64,000 nucleotides of DNA from Lepidonotus clava (Eukaryota; Annelida; Polychaeta; Phyllodocida; Polynoidae): positions 35,495,427 through 35,559,426 of the forward strand of contig OW387136.1 of assembly GCA_936440205.1 (NCBI GenBank). The letters run 5' to 3'. Shown here piece after piece: positions 22,433 through 35,503 of the stretch. The first letter of the stretch is position 1. Every line of letters starts with the position of its first letter. The notes under the pieces are model-generated. The model was not told the origin of the DNA and did not search any database. It saw nothing but the letters and a program-made list of their open reading frames with translations. Made by a program: the position numbers and the translations under genes.

Positions 22433-22690
22433 ATATACTTCGTCTCAGTTATTCCCACCACATTACATAGCTTCACTTTTTGAGTAATCCATTATTTTGC
22501 ATGAACACATTCCATTAGCTTTGCATTCTCTATTCTACTAGTATGTTGGTAAAGTAGGCATATATATAATTATATACTTTTCGGTATTCTAAATCTTATT
22601 TCAACGACATTACATAGCTTTACTTTTTAAGTAATCCATTATCTTGCCTGTACATAGTCCATTAACTTTGCATTCTCTTTTCTACGAGCA
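22433..22690. repeat. Two-copy tandem duplication, ~150 bp
   Basis: ACATTACATAGCTTCACTTT with its continuation to GCATTCTCTATTCTACTA (22459-22542) recurs at 22609-22690 with about 10% change. A shorter piece (TACTTCGTCTCAGTTATTCC) also occurs twice just upstream. Confidence 0.8.
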
Positions 22691-22699
22691 TCTTAATAA

Positions 22700-23787
22700 G
22701 AGGAAAGTTAGGTTTCTGTGGGGCTTCATATCATTTGTTATAAACTAATGAAGGTATCATCCGCGCATAAGATAAGTAATGTCATATAAAATTTAATGAA
22801 GGGTATAGGAAACCATTCTTAGTTCTATTCTACTAACAATAATCTTTACTCCTGTCCGCTTCAAATATTTATTTCCTCAGATGACTCAAACCTAGATTGC
22901 CCTACAGGGTTAATTTTTAATTCAAAATAGAATCAAGTGATCAACGAGGCTACAAAATAAGTCCCTAGTTCCTTAGGGGCTAATGGCATATCTCACTACA
23001 AACCCATATTTTACAATTAAAAACATGTAGAAAAAGATCATTATACCTCCAAATAAATCTATATTATAGAACAGTACATTCCTGCACACTACACAACCCT
23101 GCAGTCCTGTCTCCCAATACGGCTTGGTTCTTATACTACGCCTGAGGCTGTGAGGCCTATATCATAACGTCACATATACACAGGACTTCCTACCTCCTTT
23201 CCGCGGGGAAATCTCCCTGCCCACTCCCGCTGTTGTAGGTACCCGGCCACGGACATATACCTCCAATATCGCCTACCACTTGGGGCCTTATTAATCCGGC
23301 AGCAGGACGTAAGCGGCCCCCATTTAGGGATCGGCTCCACTCTCCAAGCAGAGGAGAACTGATTGCATTGGTCAGACCGATCGCGAGGAGTGTAGGAATT
23401 TGTGCTGCGCTTGCATTTATCAGTATGCTTTTCTAGGGTAAACCTATACTTTTTGCATTTGACTCAGGACTATGCGTATTCGACGGATGCAATATGCAAC
23501 TAAAATGTATAGCGTATCTTGATTTGCGGCCATCTAATTAAGTATGTTGCAATTGGTCTTTCTATCAGAAGATTATTGTTTCTCTTGTTTACGTTTTATA
23601 TATTGCTTCACTAGAAATAATAATAAAAAAAATCAAGATGTATTCAAATGAGTTCACACTGATAATATTCATAACTACCTAAATGTATCGTGTATACTAA
23701 AGATAGATAGCCGCGTCCTACATTATTTTACTAAGGAAACATTGTGAGAATGAGTATCCAAATAATGTGTGATGGGGGAGTGAGAGT
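22700..23787. other. Unassigned DNA
   Basis: The patch 23170-23350 is GC-richer and holds TTATTAATCCGG. No gene is supported. Confidence 0.4.
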
Positions 23788-23991
23788 GAAGCCCCATACC
23801 CATTAAGTTGGCCGACTAATCGGCTATGAAATCGGCTGATTTTAAGTGTAAAATCGGCAGACTTTAGCGCTGACTCATATCAAACACACACATTTCAATA
23901 TAATATACCTACAGGCGGTCACAGGAATTGGTCGATTTTACTGCCAATTCGTCAGCCGACTGTAAAAGTCGCCTAGTGGGTATGGGGCTTG
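23788..23991. mobile_element. MITE family 5, copy
   Basis: Left end GAAGCCCCATACCCATTAAG and right end CGCCTAGTGGGTATGGGGCT followed by TG. The interior is made of repeated ATCGGC/GCCGAC-type motifs that pair across the element. Confidence 0.8.
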
Positions 23992-24092
23992 AGTGGTAGT
24001 CAGCTCCAGTTGCTACAGGTGTCAGTCAGCTTAGGAGGTGTGGGAGGACTTCATGGGGATCAGGGTACTTGGAATGGCAAAGGAGCACAGCC

Positions 24093-24216
24093 AATATATA
24101 TGTATGTATATATGTATATATCTACATTATGTATATATCCACATGCATGTATATATGTGCATATAATTATGTAATATATCTATGAAAGAGTATATATATA
24201 TGTGTACATGTGTGTA

Positions 24217-24265
<49 letters not shown>

Positions 24266-24279
24266 TCACATATATAAAT
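24093..24279. repeat. TA-rich microsatellite with (TA)20
   Basis: Alternating TA and TG runs; a pure TA run of 40 bases lies at 24221-24260. Open frames on the minus strand here encode only I/Y repeats. Confidence 0.95.
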
Positions 24280-26453
24280 GAAAATACATATACAACTTTG
24301 AGACACACACACAACGTTTATAACACGGCGAAAAATATGCATACTGAGAAACAAATCAACGGTTAGCAGCAAACACACATTCAACTGAAGTGGCCTATAT
24401 ATATAGTGTGGGCAGAGATTAAGGAGAGGTGCGTTGGGATACTCAGATCAGTGCCACCTTAATCAGATTCTCTTGTGAGTAGTCCTATTGGCACAAGTAT
24501 AACCAAAACAAAGAGATCATGCACACTATAGACGGTATGAATTTTGCCCAAACAACCATGAGACGCATTGTGTATGGTGAATACTACAGACCGGCAAAAC
24601 TAATTAGTAAACTGAAGATTGCGAACTGCATGATTAAAGATGCAGTTTAGCAGAGATTAAGTATTGTACTGTTTGTTCTTGAAATAAAAGGAGCTCTGCC
24701 CACTTGAAAAATAAAAAGCTGCTGTTTAGATCAACTGTTTTTGGTTCACCTGGTGCTACGATTGGGACTTGGATCAAGTGATAATAAACAAGATGGAGAC
24801 TCGATATTGACAAGGTCTCTGACCGCATATATATGTCACAAAAAAGCTAGAAAAACTGGAAAGACGGGCATAATTATTACATCACTTTATTTCCCGATGA
24901 TTAACGTAACCTAACACGTACAGAGACACCCAAGTCCGCCTTCAATTGCATTGCTTGGAACGACTTATAAATGACTAGTAGAGAAGAGGGCATACACATA
25001 TGCTTATGTCGTCCACCTTCCAAAATCAAAAACGTGTTTACTATGAATTAACATAATCTGCATGTCTCCCAATCCTACAAAATACCTTGGTGCTTGTATC
25101 ATATAGAAGCAGCGGCTATAAGCATGGACTGAGAGGCCTAGGGGCCGTCACTCGTACGTTTTCATTTTGTATGGAGTTACTACAATCTAATTATTGCTCC
25201 TCAACCGGATATCGATGAATTTGCATATAAAGTCAAAGGTTTGGGAAATATTTCTGACTGGTCATTCATCCTTCCCTAAATCCACTTACAATATAGACGT
25301 TCGTCGCAATATTGACATTGTATGGCAATATTGGAAACGTAATACCCCTAAGGCAGGGATTTACCTATTAGAACCCATTGTATCATTTGAGGTTGGCTTA
25401 AAGGCACATACTATGATGTTTCCGTTTGCAAATTAAGATCGTTCTGACAAAAGGGTAAGTCCTTTAGTTATAGGGTGTTGGGGGGGGGGGGGGCATTTTC
25501 GACCAAAACATCTTCCTGATCTATCCTGATCAACTTTGTTTGATGTATCTCGTATTGATTAAATAGACACATTGCTCCCTATCGGAGACCTTTATCACTA
25601 TCCTGGACGTATGAACCCTAAACCACTGAAAGAGTTTCCTCTTGATACAATAGGTTATTTTCCCAACATTCCTTTCGATGTCTCTCTGCTAAACACGAAG
25701 CAACGTTCTCTAACGGAATGCCTCCCCCCCGTCACCATTAATGGGTCTCGTTGCAGGGGCTCGTTTCGTGAACCTACCAACTTGCCCCACGGCACTACTA
25801 GAAGGGGTTGTAATACAGAGGAATGTAAACCAAGGTATTGTCGGGCATGCAATACTCCCAACCCAGAGAGATCCTGCGGCATAGATGAGGCTCTATTTCC
25901 CCCAAATTGAGTGCTAGTCATTAAAACTCTGATTTTATAATCGGATTTGAGAATATGAGAGTTGTGTCCTTAATGTTTTATTCTTACACCTCGTGTCAAA
26001 AAGTATTCCTATGTTGTACGTTTAAACACATGGCAATGGTGATAAAATTGTATTCCAGCGTCCAGAGCCCCAATGTCTTTACCATGGCTTCGTGTTACAT
26101 AATCACAATAATATAACGACAACAAAAGGCTATTATATATGGGGATGTAAGGGCAAGGGAAACGGCTGTTTGTAAAATACCATTCAATATTATTCGAGCG
26201 AAAGGATAACAATAGGTGTAGAGACGCCGGGTCGAGTATAGGGGGATTTCAGTGAGTCAGCCCCCAGACTGTTGACATAATTATGGGGACTGAAACCTTT
26301 TAGTTATCTCTAATTCCTTAAATGGTTGATGTTGCGGTTGTGTAACGTACGCTTAATCATGGGATCGAGTATGTTATTGTAAGATAAGGTACATAATCAT
26401 AGGGACTGAAACTAATGAGATTGCACAATAGTGTTTGTATCCTTGTTTTTATA
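24280..26453. other. Long stretch without a supported gene
   Basis: A G14 tract lies at 25480-25493. An open frame at 25572-25910 (112 codons) ends in a cysteine-rich part (GCNTEECKPRYCRACN). It lacks splice signals, and the opposite strand is also open, so it is not called. Nothing else is seen. Confidence 0.4.
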
Positions 26454-26553
26454 TGTGATCACATACTTGCATACAACAATACCAAACCCATATGTATACT
26501 TCTGTGATTATATACTTACAAATCACAATACCAAACCCATAAATTATAATTAT
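26454..26553. repeat. Two-copy tandem duplication, ~59 bp
   Basis: GTGATCACATACTTGCATAC then CAATACCAAACCCAT recurs as GTGATTATATACTTACAAAT then CAATACCAAACCCAT. Confidence 0.75.
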
Positions 26554-26727
26554 AAACGTTGTGTAGATGGCTTCACACCTCCCAAACATGTGCTGGACAT
26601 GATCAATTTAAAATTGTTATCATTCGAAATCAAAAACTTCTAGATCTCATATTCATTCACAATTTATCTAAAACAGACACTCTAAAACGATTTTCAGTCA
26701 CAAATTTAAAATCATAGATATAATTCA

Positions 26728-26800
26728 TAACCACATGGTCATGATCACTACGTGGTGATCACCAAAACGTAATCACATGACCATGTCTGCACATCGCCAG
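26728..26800. mobile_element. MITE family 4 end fragment
   Basis: CACATGGTCATGATCACTAC, GTGGTGATCACCAAAA and a TCTGCACA end match the right half of the element at 39714-39989. It abuts the next MITE directly. Confidence 0.6.
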
Positions 26801-27148
26801 GAACCCAGCAGTGTGATATTATAATAACGTTGCAGCAACGTTCTGTATTGGTACTTGTTATGTTATTTTGATGGCTCCCAATAATGTTCCATCAACTTAG
26901 TGCTCTGACATTGCATTGTGACGTTATTATAACTTTCTGGTTATGTTCTTAAACCAAAACAGAATGATCATATCATGTCTTTTGGTTTCATCCTAACCTT
27001 CCAAAAAATAAGGTTGTAATAATCTTCTCGTTTGGTAAGGTTTCAACATCACCATCACTAATGTAATTGTTACGTGCCATCTTAGTAAGTAACAAATTGA
27101 AAAAGTATGTTTGCAGAACGTTTTTGTTACGTCGCAGGTTGGCTGGGA
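26801..27148 (-). mobile_element. MITE family 2, copy 4
   Basis: Starts GAACCCAGCAGTGTG and ends CGCAGGTTGGCTGGGAA. The internal order matches the other minus-strand copies, including GCAGCAACGTTCTG and TTTTGATGGCTCCCAATAAT. Confidence 0.8.
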
Positions 27149-29085
27149 AGGATCCAGAAAGTTCTTTTACAAAGATACGGCGGCCCAAATACGTCCCCCA
27201 TAATCTAACTTGTATTTCCCACATCCGATTAGACAGGCGGGTACTGAGGGAAGACGATAATGTAGATTCATTTAAGAATTACACTTTTCTTTTCTCAGCT
27301 CGTCGTTAGCACGTCATTTGTTACCCTTATCAGGACAAGTCCAACTACCAGGGGACACTGCCTACCGCCGATGAGCCAAGGTTGTTATTTGAAGGGCAAT
27401 GCCGCTGTTGCATTTGGGGCCTTCCATTTAGTATACATGTACGCACATTTACAAAAATCTCAGTCCCCCCCCACCCCTTCTTGGGCAGAAATACGCATTG
27501 GAAGTGTACAAGAACACACACACATTTAACAAAATCTCAGACTTCCCCCCCCCCCTGCTTGATGAATTAATGGAAGGCCCATTTGGAAAGTAAATAAAGT
27601 CAATAAAGCAATGTTCTGAAATCGATAAATTCATTTACTTACATCTATAAGAGTATAAAAATCCACTGAATTTAAGTATTGTAGGGTCATATGTAATTGA
27701 CAATGTAAAGTTAGGAATTGTGGTAGTATGGAATACAAGTGAAACATCTGGCTTTAACCTTTTTAGACCATACTTTTTATTCAAACTCAATATTAATACC
27801 ACTGATACCAATGTTTTCATTATTATAGTTTATAGTTAGAATAAATTGATTGTATGAGCTTATATCTTATTGAATTTATGCAATTTCAGTTATTTTCACT
27901 GTCATACGCACTTGTGAAATTCGTATAATATGGCTCCTCTTATTTACAAACCATTGACAGGTTTTCCACAACTCATTCTGCATACTTAGGGACAAATACG
28001 GACCCGCAAATATTTTACTGATAATCTACTAAAACCTAGAATCTGGGGCCTGTCCCGCACCTGCCACTCACAGGCCTATACTGCCGGGGGAACTGTCTTT
28101 TTAGTGCGTCTTGGGAGCAGCAGGCACCTGCCCCTCTGCACAAGAGGGCAGGGGTCTTCGCTGTTTGTTTGAATCTAGCAATACTGGATGGGTCTTAAAT
28201 CTCCAATATTGTTTAGAATCATGTTGTAAAACATGTTCACGATTTAACAAAATTGATTAACAAATTTATTAACGCGTATGACGCATAAAGAAGCTAACAC
28301 ATTTTTAAAAAAAGAAAGAAAAAAGTATAGATTTATCCATCTCTGAACGATGCTTAAATGCGACAGGTCTCTGAAGCTTGAGGTATGTTGATGATTATGT
28401 TGTTCCTGACAACCAATCATTGTGACAGTAATTCCTGATTCTGTGTTCTTAGTCTTTTGTCCATAACTCCCTTTCCCCAATGGCCTTCAAGTGCAACAAG
28501 CATATATGCGTCTCTAAAGAAGTAATATTAAACAGAAGTGTAAGCTATCCTGACGTAGAAGTAACCTAAAGCTGGGGGCCCTGTGTATGTAGCTATACCT
28601 TTGATCACTCGTCCTATGTACAGGTCCCACGTGAGCCCGGCGCGCGGCATACAAAGGGCATTGTGCAGGTAAAAGCCCTAAGGCAGTCCCCCGTAGGTTT
28701 TTTAATTGAAGGATTGTTAGTCCCTTGTATAGAAACCTCTCCTGTATCTTTCCATGACAGCTTCACTCACTGTTTCTCCCCATTGTATGAGAGTTGTCAT
28801 ATATTCCTCTGGGTTTTTCACCGTGATGAATGTTTGATTTCACAGTCAGTGTAGATTCTCTGCATCAGTATCAGAACAGGTTAAAAACTTATACTACTGT
28901 GTGCCCTAAGGTCTGAAATATTTTTCTTGAGACCAGGTGATACTTGCTATCGCCATCCCATGTTAACCCTTTTTGTAATTCTTTTTTATTGTTGCTAGGC
29001 ATCGTTTCTATATGTCTATCTGTTCCTCTCTATTTGCCTCTCCAATTCAATTCGTATATCCATCATTTGGTCAATCAGTCAGTTA
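27149..29085. other. Long stretch without a supported gene
   Basis: A C11 tract lies at 27545-27555. The short CG-rich patch at 28630-28650 contains CCCACGTGAG. No reading frame or repeat is supported. Confidence 0.4.
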
Positions 29086-29089
29086 ATGG

Positions 29090-29690
29090 GAGGTCAGTTA
29101 TCCCATTGTTCCGTCAGTAATCTCATTGTTCAACCAGTAATCCCATTGTTCCATCAGTCATCCCATTGTTCCATCGGTCATCCCATTGTTCCATCAGTCA
29201 TCCCATTGTTCCATCAGTCATCCCATTGTACCATCAGTCATTCCATTGTTCCATCAGTCATCCCATTGTTCCATCAGTCATCCCATTGTTCCATGAGTTA
29301 TCCCATTGTTCCATCAGTCATCCCATTGTTCCACCAGTCATCCCATTATTCCAACAGTCATCCATTGTTTGTTCCATTGCTCCATCCATTATCCATTGTT
29401 CCATCAGTCATCCCATTGTTCCATCAGTCATCCCATTGTTCCATCAGTCATCCCTTTGTTCCATCAGTCATCCCTTTGTTTCGTCAGTAGTCTCATTGTT
29501 CAACCAGTCATCCCATTGTTCCATCAGTCATCCCATTGTTCCATCAGTCATCCCATTGTACCATCAGTCATTCCATTGTTCCATCAGTCATCCCTTTGTT
29601 CCATCAGTCATCCCATTGTTCCATCAGTCATCCTGTTGTTCCATCAGTCATCGCATTATTCCATCAGTCAGCTTTATCTACCACTCCACT
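29090..29690. repeat. Minisatellite, 20 bp unit, about 30 copies
   Basis: The unit is CCATCAGTCATCCCATTGTT with few changes. Because 20 is not a multiple of three and no unit has a stop on this strand, all three frames stay open and encode the same rotating 20-residue pattern of S, H, P, I and V. This is a repeat artefact, not a CRISPR array, because there are no variable spacers. Confidence 0.95.
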
Positions 29691-29704
29691 TTTTGGTATG
29701 CCCA

Positions 29705-29950
29705 TTAATCATCCAGTGACTTAGCTGTTCTATCATCCACTGTCTTATCTCCCTATTAATTGTGCAATGACTTTGCTGTTTTATCAGTCTGCGATTCAGT
29801 CCGCCCATTTTTGTTTGATGCAGTATAGCTGTTCTATTAGTCCACTGTCCCATCTGCCCATTCATTGTTCAATGATTTACTGCTCTATGAGCCCACTGTC
29901 TGGTCTGCCCATTTATATTGTTTAGCGAGTTAGCTGTTTTATCAGTCTGT
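29705..29950. repeat. Degenerate minisatellite, ~52 bp unit, about 5 copies
   Basis: The phrase TAGCTGTTCTATCAGTCCAC or a variant starts at about 29722, 29774, 29826, 29878 and 29931. It looks like an older array beside the 20 bp array; the two share CCATTCATTGTTC-type wording. Confidence 0.75.
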
Positions 29951-31130
29951 CAAGTGCCCCAGCAGTTATCCAGTGGTTACGGACGTCAGACCACTATTCT
30001 GTCTCTCTGTCCTTGTCTCTCCCTGTCTACCTATCTTGCATTTCCCAATAGAGCCACCTATCGCTTTATTTCACTACCCGTTTCTGTCTATACCTGTACA
30101 CCTATATGCCCCAATACCTTACCCTTATCTATTTCTGTCTGTGCTATTGTTTACTGTCCATTCCCTCCTTTCCGTACCCTACTTCTCCACCGCTCCCACC
30201 CTCCGTGTCTATATGTCAGTAAACACCCCCTCCCAGCCCAGCCCGGCCCAGACCACATTGCTCTGATCCAATAGTCTGGTCGCTCGCCCCATATTGCTCC
30301 TCGCCAAATATAGCGCCGCGAGCAGTCCCGAGCAGCTCCAGCCTACCGACTCCCAGGTACCAGGGGCCGGCCAAATGAAAGTAGGTTCTGTATTTTTTAT
30401 CTATCTTATTGTAGGTCCGTTCTTTTGAAAGTAGATTTTTACTCGTGTTTAATACCATTTTGCTTAAAATGTGTGATAGAGAACGTGGTGTCGGCCAGAT
30501 ACATAAAATCTATAGCTTTTTTGACCCCAAAAGCTACTAGAATGAGGATTGCCCGAATTAGCATAATGATATTGATGGGATTCTAGCACTTCTGTTCTTT
30601 ATCAAATTAGGCGCTTATTCCCTATGTTGCCCGGAATTATAACATAGCTATCCTAAAGGGAACCAAGAGCAAAGTGTGGAAAAAACGTTGTGTAGGTGTT
30701 GGTTACCTTGAATCCAGGTGAAGTCTGCCCCCCGACATGGTTACCCCACCTGACTGTGGTGTACATGTCAATGACCAGCAAAGTCAGCTTTGATTTTACA
30801 CGCATTGTTTATTTATTTTTTTCTAAGATTGTTTATTTAGCAATTCACTTCAGGGTTGCCCCTGGTTTTCGGTGATATTACAACGAGTATAAATTGAAGT
30901 ACATAAACATTTGAAGTGTAAATTATGATTACATACATCAAGATCAATACAAGTATTTCTTTGTTATGTATTTTTTCTTTATTTCCTCCTTCTTATTATT
31001 GTGTCACACAGATTGGACCTAATGAAGTAGATCAATATCGAAACATGTATATATTAGCCCACAACCTGATAAAAAAAATCATTGTGACGTTGTCACTCGC
31101 ACTAAACTTTAAGGACAACCTGTATATTTT
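29951..31130. other. Pyrimidine-rich then AT-rich unassigned DNA
   Basis: Between 29990 and 30240 the plus strand is C/T-rich, which keeps frames open by composition. A GC-rich patch at 30200-30370 has GTAAACA and CCAAT motifs. No gene is supported. Confidence 0.4.
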
Positions 31131-31132
31131 AG

Positions 31133-31217
31133 CCCAAAAAGGTCCCTCACTGACGATGTTCAGATCCAGGTGGCTCCCACTGTAGCGACGTCTCCACCGG
31201 CCAGCGTCAAGCACTAA
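31133..31217 (+). CDS. Candidate last exon, product unknown
   Basis: After a TATTTTAG acceptor-like site, 27 codons run to TAA: SLTDDVQIQVAPTVATSPPA is the main part, followed by SVKH. Codons favour G or C in the third position against an AT-rich background. The pyrimidine tract is short, no polyadenylation signal is obvious within 500 bases, and the reverse strand is open over the same place. The exon is therefore tentative and unassigned. Confidence 0.2.
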
Positions 31218-31799
31218 ATCACTGGTCTCAGATAAGATGCCGCCCCGACAGCCCTGTTTTTTCCGGTTCAACCTGCCCCAGGTTTCCGCTGACAAATCCT
31301 ACCACTTTCTGCTCGCCAGCAGCTTGCCCTCTCCAGGGGCAACCGTGAAAACCTCTCAGACTCTAGACTTGCCTCAGTCACCTTCCAATAACGTTAGTTT
31401 TTCTCTTTTTCTCTCTTTTTTTTCCTGATTGAATTGAAATACCGTCATGAAGAGACATGTGCCATTCCCAATACTGTTCTGACTTTTTGAAAACAATTAT
31501 GTCTCATAGTTTCTTATCACACAGAGGTGGCAGAGGCCAATGCCAGAGTCAAAAAGTCGAAATCACTGGTCAACAAAAATGTGAATTGTTCAATGGCAAT
31601 TCACACATTAGAACAAGCACCAGGATAACTATGCATCCATACGAAACACTGCCTGCTATTAGTGATCTTTCACGCTGCCGCACAATGTCAATTATGCTTT
31701 ACTACATAAACAATCTAGTAAAAAAAAAGAGGAACAGAAACTAAATGAAAGTTTATTTCAGACACTTCTAAAAGATCGAGGGCTATGTCCCCAGTCTAG
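31218..31799. other. Unassigned DNA
   Basis: Two short frames only; nothing else is seen. Confidence 0.4.
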
Positions 31800-32070
31800 C
31801 CGGGTGGGCCGCCTTTATTTGACTGGCCGACTGGGGCCCGATTGGAGGCTGACGGGGTCGGGCCCCCGGGGGACGGCCCGTCTGACATGACCAGCTCCGC
31901 TCCGAAAAGCCCAACATGGCCAATCCCCACTTGATAGAGCTACCCCTGACCCCCCTCCTACCCCTCCACCTCTAACCAATTCATCCCAATTCCTCCTGAC
32001 GCCGGCTATTGCTGTATGCGCCCTGTGAGGGCTATAAATCCGCCAAATCAGGATTGGCGGGGGTCCGAGA
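31800..32070 (+). promoter_or_regulatory. Promoter-like GC-rich segment with TATA box
   Basis: TATAAATC at 32033-32040 has CCAAT-type motifs upstream (near 31918 and 31973, and an inverted one near 31848). The GC level is well above the neighbours. A start near 32063 would fit. No following coding exon is identified, so this may be a chance match. Confidence 0.25.
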
Positions 32071-32331
32071 GCAGGGCAAAGTGACTGGGTCCTGTCTGAA
32101 CTACTGGAGGAGTCTTTTTAAATGGGACTGAATCCCCAGCTAGGGGGATACATTATGACAGAAGGAAGATATTTTTCTCCTGATTACTACTATGCCAATC
32201 AGCTAATGTTGCTCAAAACATATTTAATAATAATCTGTGTAATTGTCTGATGCTATGTTTCTTACACAAGCAGGACCAAGAGGTACCCCCACCTCCTCCT
32301 AATCTCCAACACTCACAACCAATTCATTCGA

Positions 32332-32390
32332 ATATACATATATATATATATATCATATATATATACATATTATATATATATATATAATTA
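32332..32390. repeat. TA microsatellite
   Basis: Runs of TA broken by CA and CATAT. Confidence 0.95.
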
Positions 32391-33220
32391 TATCATTCAT
32401 ACTATATGTATATGTTAGATTTGTATAATATATAATTTTGCGAATTTTTATTGTGCTGTTTATCATTAAGTGGAGTAATGATGTCGTTAGGAGAGACATT
32501 CCTTTGCATTTTAATTTTGTCATAAATATACAAACCAGATGAAGCGAAAGATCCATAGATCTATATCCAAGATCTAAGGGAGACATTTAAGATAGTTAGC
32601 ATATTCGTCGAAAGCTGTTGATGCAGTGAGACCTGGATTTGATATAAGAAAATAGTTGCTATTGATAAAAAAATCTTAAGATCTGTATTAATTCTGTCAT
32701 TTAGATATATACGAAACATGAATACATGAATAAAATACCTATTCGATCAACCATTAATTTCGCCTGTAGGCCTAATAAAATAATCAATTTTACATAGTCT
32801 CCTCTATCATTTAGAACAGAGGTAATTGATTGAACCTACTCTGTTGGCAGTGTAATGAATTCAAGAGTTAACATCCCTGTGATTAAATACCGCTGACTTC
32901 TAATCACTTTGAACGAATTGAAAACTTAATATCATAGACAATATAGAATACAAAGAGAAGATTGATATGATTCGCAATGCACCAGCATACTAATCAATGT
33001 ACATCTTCTCTCTTGTTCATAGTACTTTTCCCAATCATTTGAACTAGGCAATATAACCTCGATAATATACAACACAATTGAAACTCATAGAATATACATT
33101 TTTTTTTACATCTGAATATCTTTTGAAGCCTCTAAAGGAAATATAGATGTATATAGGTTCCCCAAAAGGGCCTTAATATGATACAGTTGCATGCAAACTA
33201 TGCTGTGAAACAGGATGTAC
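32391..33220. other. Unassigned AT-rich DNA
   Basis: Nothing is supported. Confidence 0.5.
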
Positions 33221-33326
33221 TGATATAAGAAGACCCGCAGGGCAAAGCCCGAGGTACGTATAATCCCCATGCATGGGTCGTACAGATACCTGAAGATCAC
33301 CCCAAAGGTCTTCTATGTTTTATCAC
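33221..33326. repeat. Nested-hairpin (foldback) element, copy 2
   Basis: AGAAGACC (33228) pairs with GGTCTTCT (33307). Inside are GGGCAAAGCCC (33240) and the perfect palindrome CCCATGCATGGG (33266-33277). The right outer flank (CTATGTTTTATCACC) is the inverse of the left flank of the copy at 9412, so the two are the same family in opposite orientation. Confidence 0.75.
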
Positions 33327-33839
33327 CTAATGCATGATCTTAATAACTTTCAAATAGTAAAAACGGCAAACGGTATGTACAGCCCAACAATATGCACCAC
33401 CCCTTGTACGTACCTCTCCTCGACAGTGCGAGTGGTAAAACACTGATTCCCACCAATGCAGATAATCCAAAGTGGGCGGAGGAGGCAGGAAGAATGGAGA
33501 AATCAGTGAATCACAATTAATCTAGATAACTAAACAGAGGATTGCGAATTTTCAATGAATCTACTCTAACTGACATGGTTTGAAAACTAGTGGGGAACCT
33601 CTTTTGAAACATTATGCAGATGATCAGAAATGTTTATGGATCGATATCACAAAAAAATATTGTTGCAACTAATTAAAAGAAGCCTATTTCAGTGCTACAG
33701 GCAATATGCCTGTTAGATCAAAATTCACAATAACTTAATGCCATAAGAATGTTATCAGTTGTTTCCGATTGTATGTGCAGCAATTTTCAGAACCACAACC
33801 CTATTAGCATTAGCCCCCTCCAAATTTGGGACAATGGGC

Positions 33840-34370
33840 AACCAATGATGAAGAGGGATGAACTTTTCATATAATGCCCCAGATAACTGGTCATTGGGAG
33901 GAATACACTGGTCACATAATGTCCCAAATAGATGGTCATAAGCAATGATAAACTGGTGACATAATGTCCAAGATATCTAATCTTAAGGAGGGATAAACCC
34001 ATCACATAGTGTGTGAGGTAACTAGCCATAAGGAAAAATAAACCTATCACACAATCTCCCAGGTAACTAGTCATAAGGAAGGATAAACTGGTCACACAAT
34101 GCTTCAGGTAACTGGTTATAAGGAATAATAAACCCATCACATAATGTTCTGGTAACTAGTCATAAGCAGGGATAAACCCGTCACATAATTTCTTAGGTAA
34201 TTATATAACTAATCATAAGAAGGGATAAACTGAGTAACTTGTCATGATCAGGTATAAACTGGTCACACACTGTTCAGGTAACCTGTCATAAAGAGGGATA
34301 AACCAGTCACATAATGTCTGAGGTAACTAGACATAAGCAGGGATAAACTGGTCACATAATGTCCCAGGGT
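33840..34370. repeat. Minisatellite, 45 bp unit, about 12 copies
   Basis: The unit is CACATAATGTCCCAGGTAAC, then TAGTCATAAGGAGGGATAAA, then CTGGT. Because 45 is a multiple of three, one minus-strand frame reads a 15-residue hydrophobic repeat close to LGHYVTSLSLLMTSY for over 110 codons. There is no start or promoter evidence. Confidence 0.92.
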
Positions 34371-35503
34371 GCCTCCTTAGGGGGCTGATGGATGCACAGC
34401 GTGCTCAGCCTACAATCTCCCCCTAATCACACTCTCCGACACAAGGCGCTATTATGACAGTAGGCTCTGATCAACTGTAATCGCAGCTTTGGTTGTGAAA
34501 GATGACAAGAAACAGACCACTTGTACATAGAGCATACGGGGTAGGCGGAAATGAAGATGTGGGTTTGAGTTCGGAGATAAAAATAATTAGCTTTTCCTCC
34601 AATTATAAAATATCTAATTGGGTTTATACTAAAAAACGGTCAAAGGCAGAATTATATCATAATGTTATGATTTGATTGGCTATTGCCCACACAAACATGT
34701 TGACCTGCTTGGTTTCCCTATCTGTAAATGGGCTATTGTCAGGGTTGTTCGTCATCATTTGTCAGACTGTTCTCAAACCCTCATAAAAAGGTGCAAATGA
34801 TACAAATCCCAGGCCATTTCAGGAGAGGGACAAAAACGTTTGTATTGGATTAAATCAGGTTCGATTACGACCACAGATTACATCCTTTCTTTAAGAGGGG
34901 TTTGAAAAAAGTGAGCAGCTACATAAATAAATCACTTGGTTTTTTTTCTAAAAACTAAATTGGACCATATATAATTCGCGATGAGGAAAAGCTGTTTTTT
35001 CATACTTCTCCTCGCTTTAGTTTCCATCATTAACAACGGACGTATTAGATTTCACAGTTGCGTTAACTTGATATGTGCCTCTAACATCAGTGAAACTTTT
35101 AGGTCACGGTTTCTACCATAAAAGGTTTTCAGTCATTAATCTATCACTAGAGACTCAGGGTTTTAGCCGTTTTTGATACCCGAGGATTACACAGGTTTGG
35201 TAATCCAGAGTTGCATCACTAAGACAGGGAGAGTAATATCCAAGGTGTTATCCTCCAAAAAACAAAAAGAATTTCACTGATTCAGTAAGTCAAAGTTTAA
35301 AATTTCGCTTTAAATTATTGACATTGGATGACCAATTCTAACCAACCAGTGTGGGATCCCTAAATGGGCTTATCTAGGTGTACGTGGGGGTCTTCTCTGC
35401 ACGACGGCTACCGCAACAATGGATGTATTCACCCAAAGTTACCACACAAACCTTGCTGCCTCATTATCATATTGGTTGTTGATTGGTTCTCATCGCCTCA
35501 TAG
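34371..35503. other. Unassigned AT-rich DNA
   Basis: No gene is supported. A TTTGGTAATCCAGAG patch near 35193 repeats wording seen at 16921 and 14465. Confidence 0.4.

Noticed and set aside
24127-24384. Minus-strand frame rich in I and Y
   Set aside because: Translation of a TA microsatellite.
25572-25910. A 112-codon frame with a cysteine-rich end
   Set aside because: The opposite strand is equally open, there are no splice signals and no family is recognised.
29086-29719. Frames of up to 180 codons, and a CRISPR-like appearance
   Set aside because: The array has 20 bp units with no variable spacers, and all frames read the same rotating repeat.
29918-30274. A 118-codon frame
   Set aside because: The strand is C/T-rich, so the frame is open by composition and rich in S, P and L.
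34855-34875. GGTTCGATTAC, resembling a tRNA B box
   Set aside because: No matching A box or cloverleaf can be drawn upstream.
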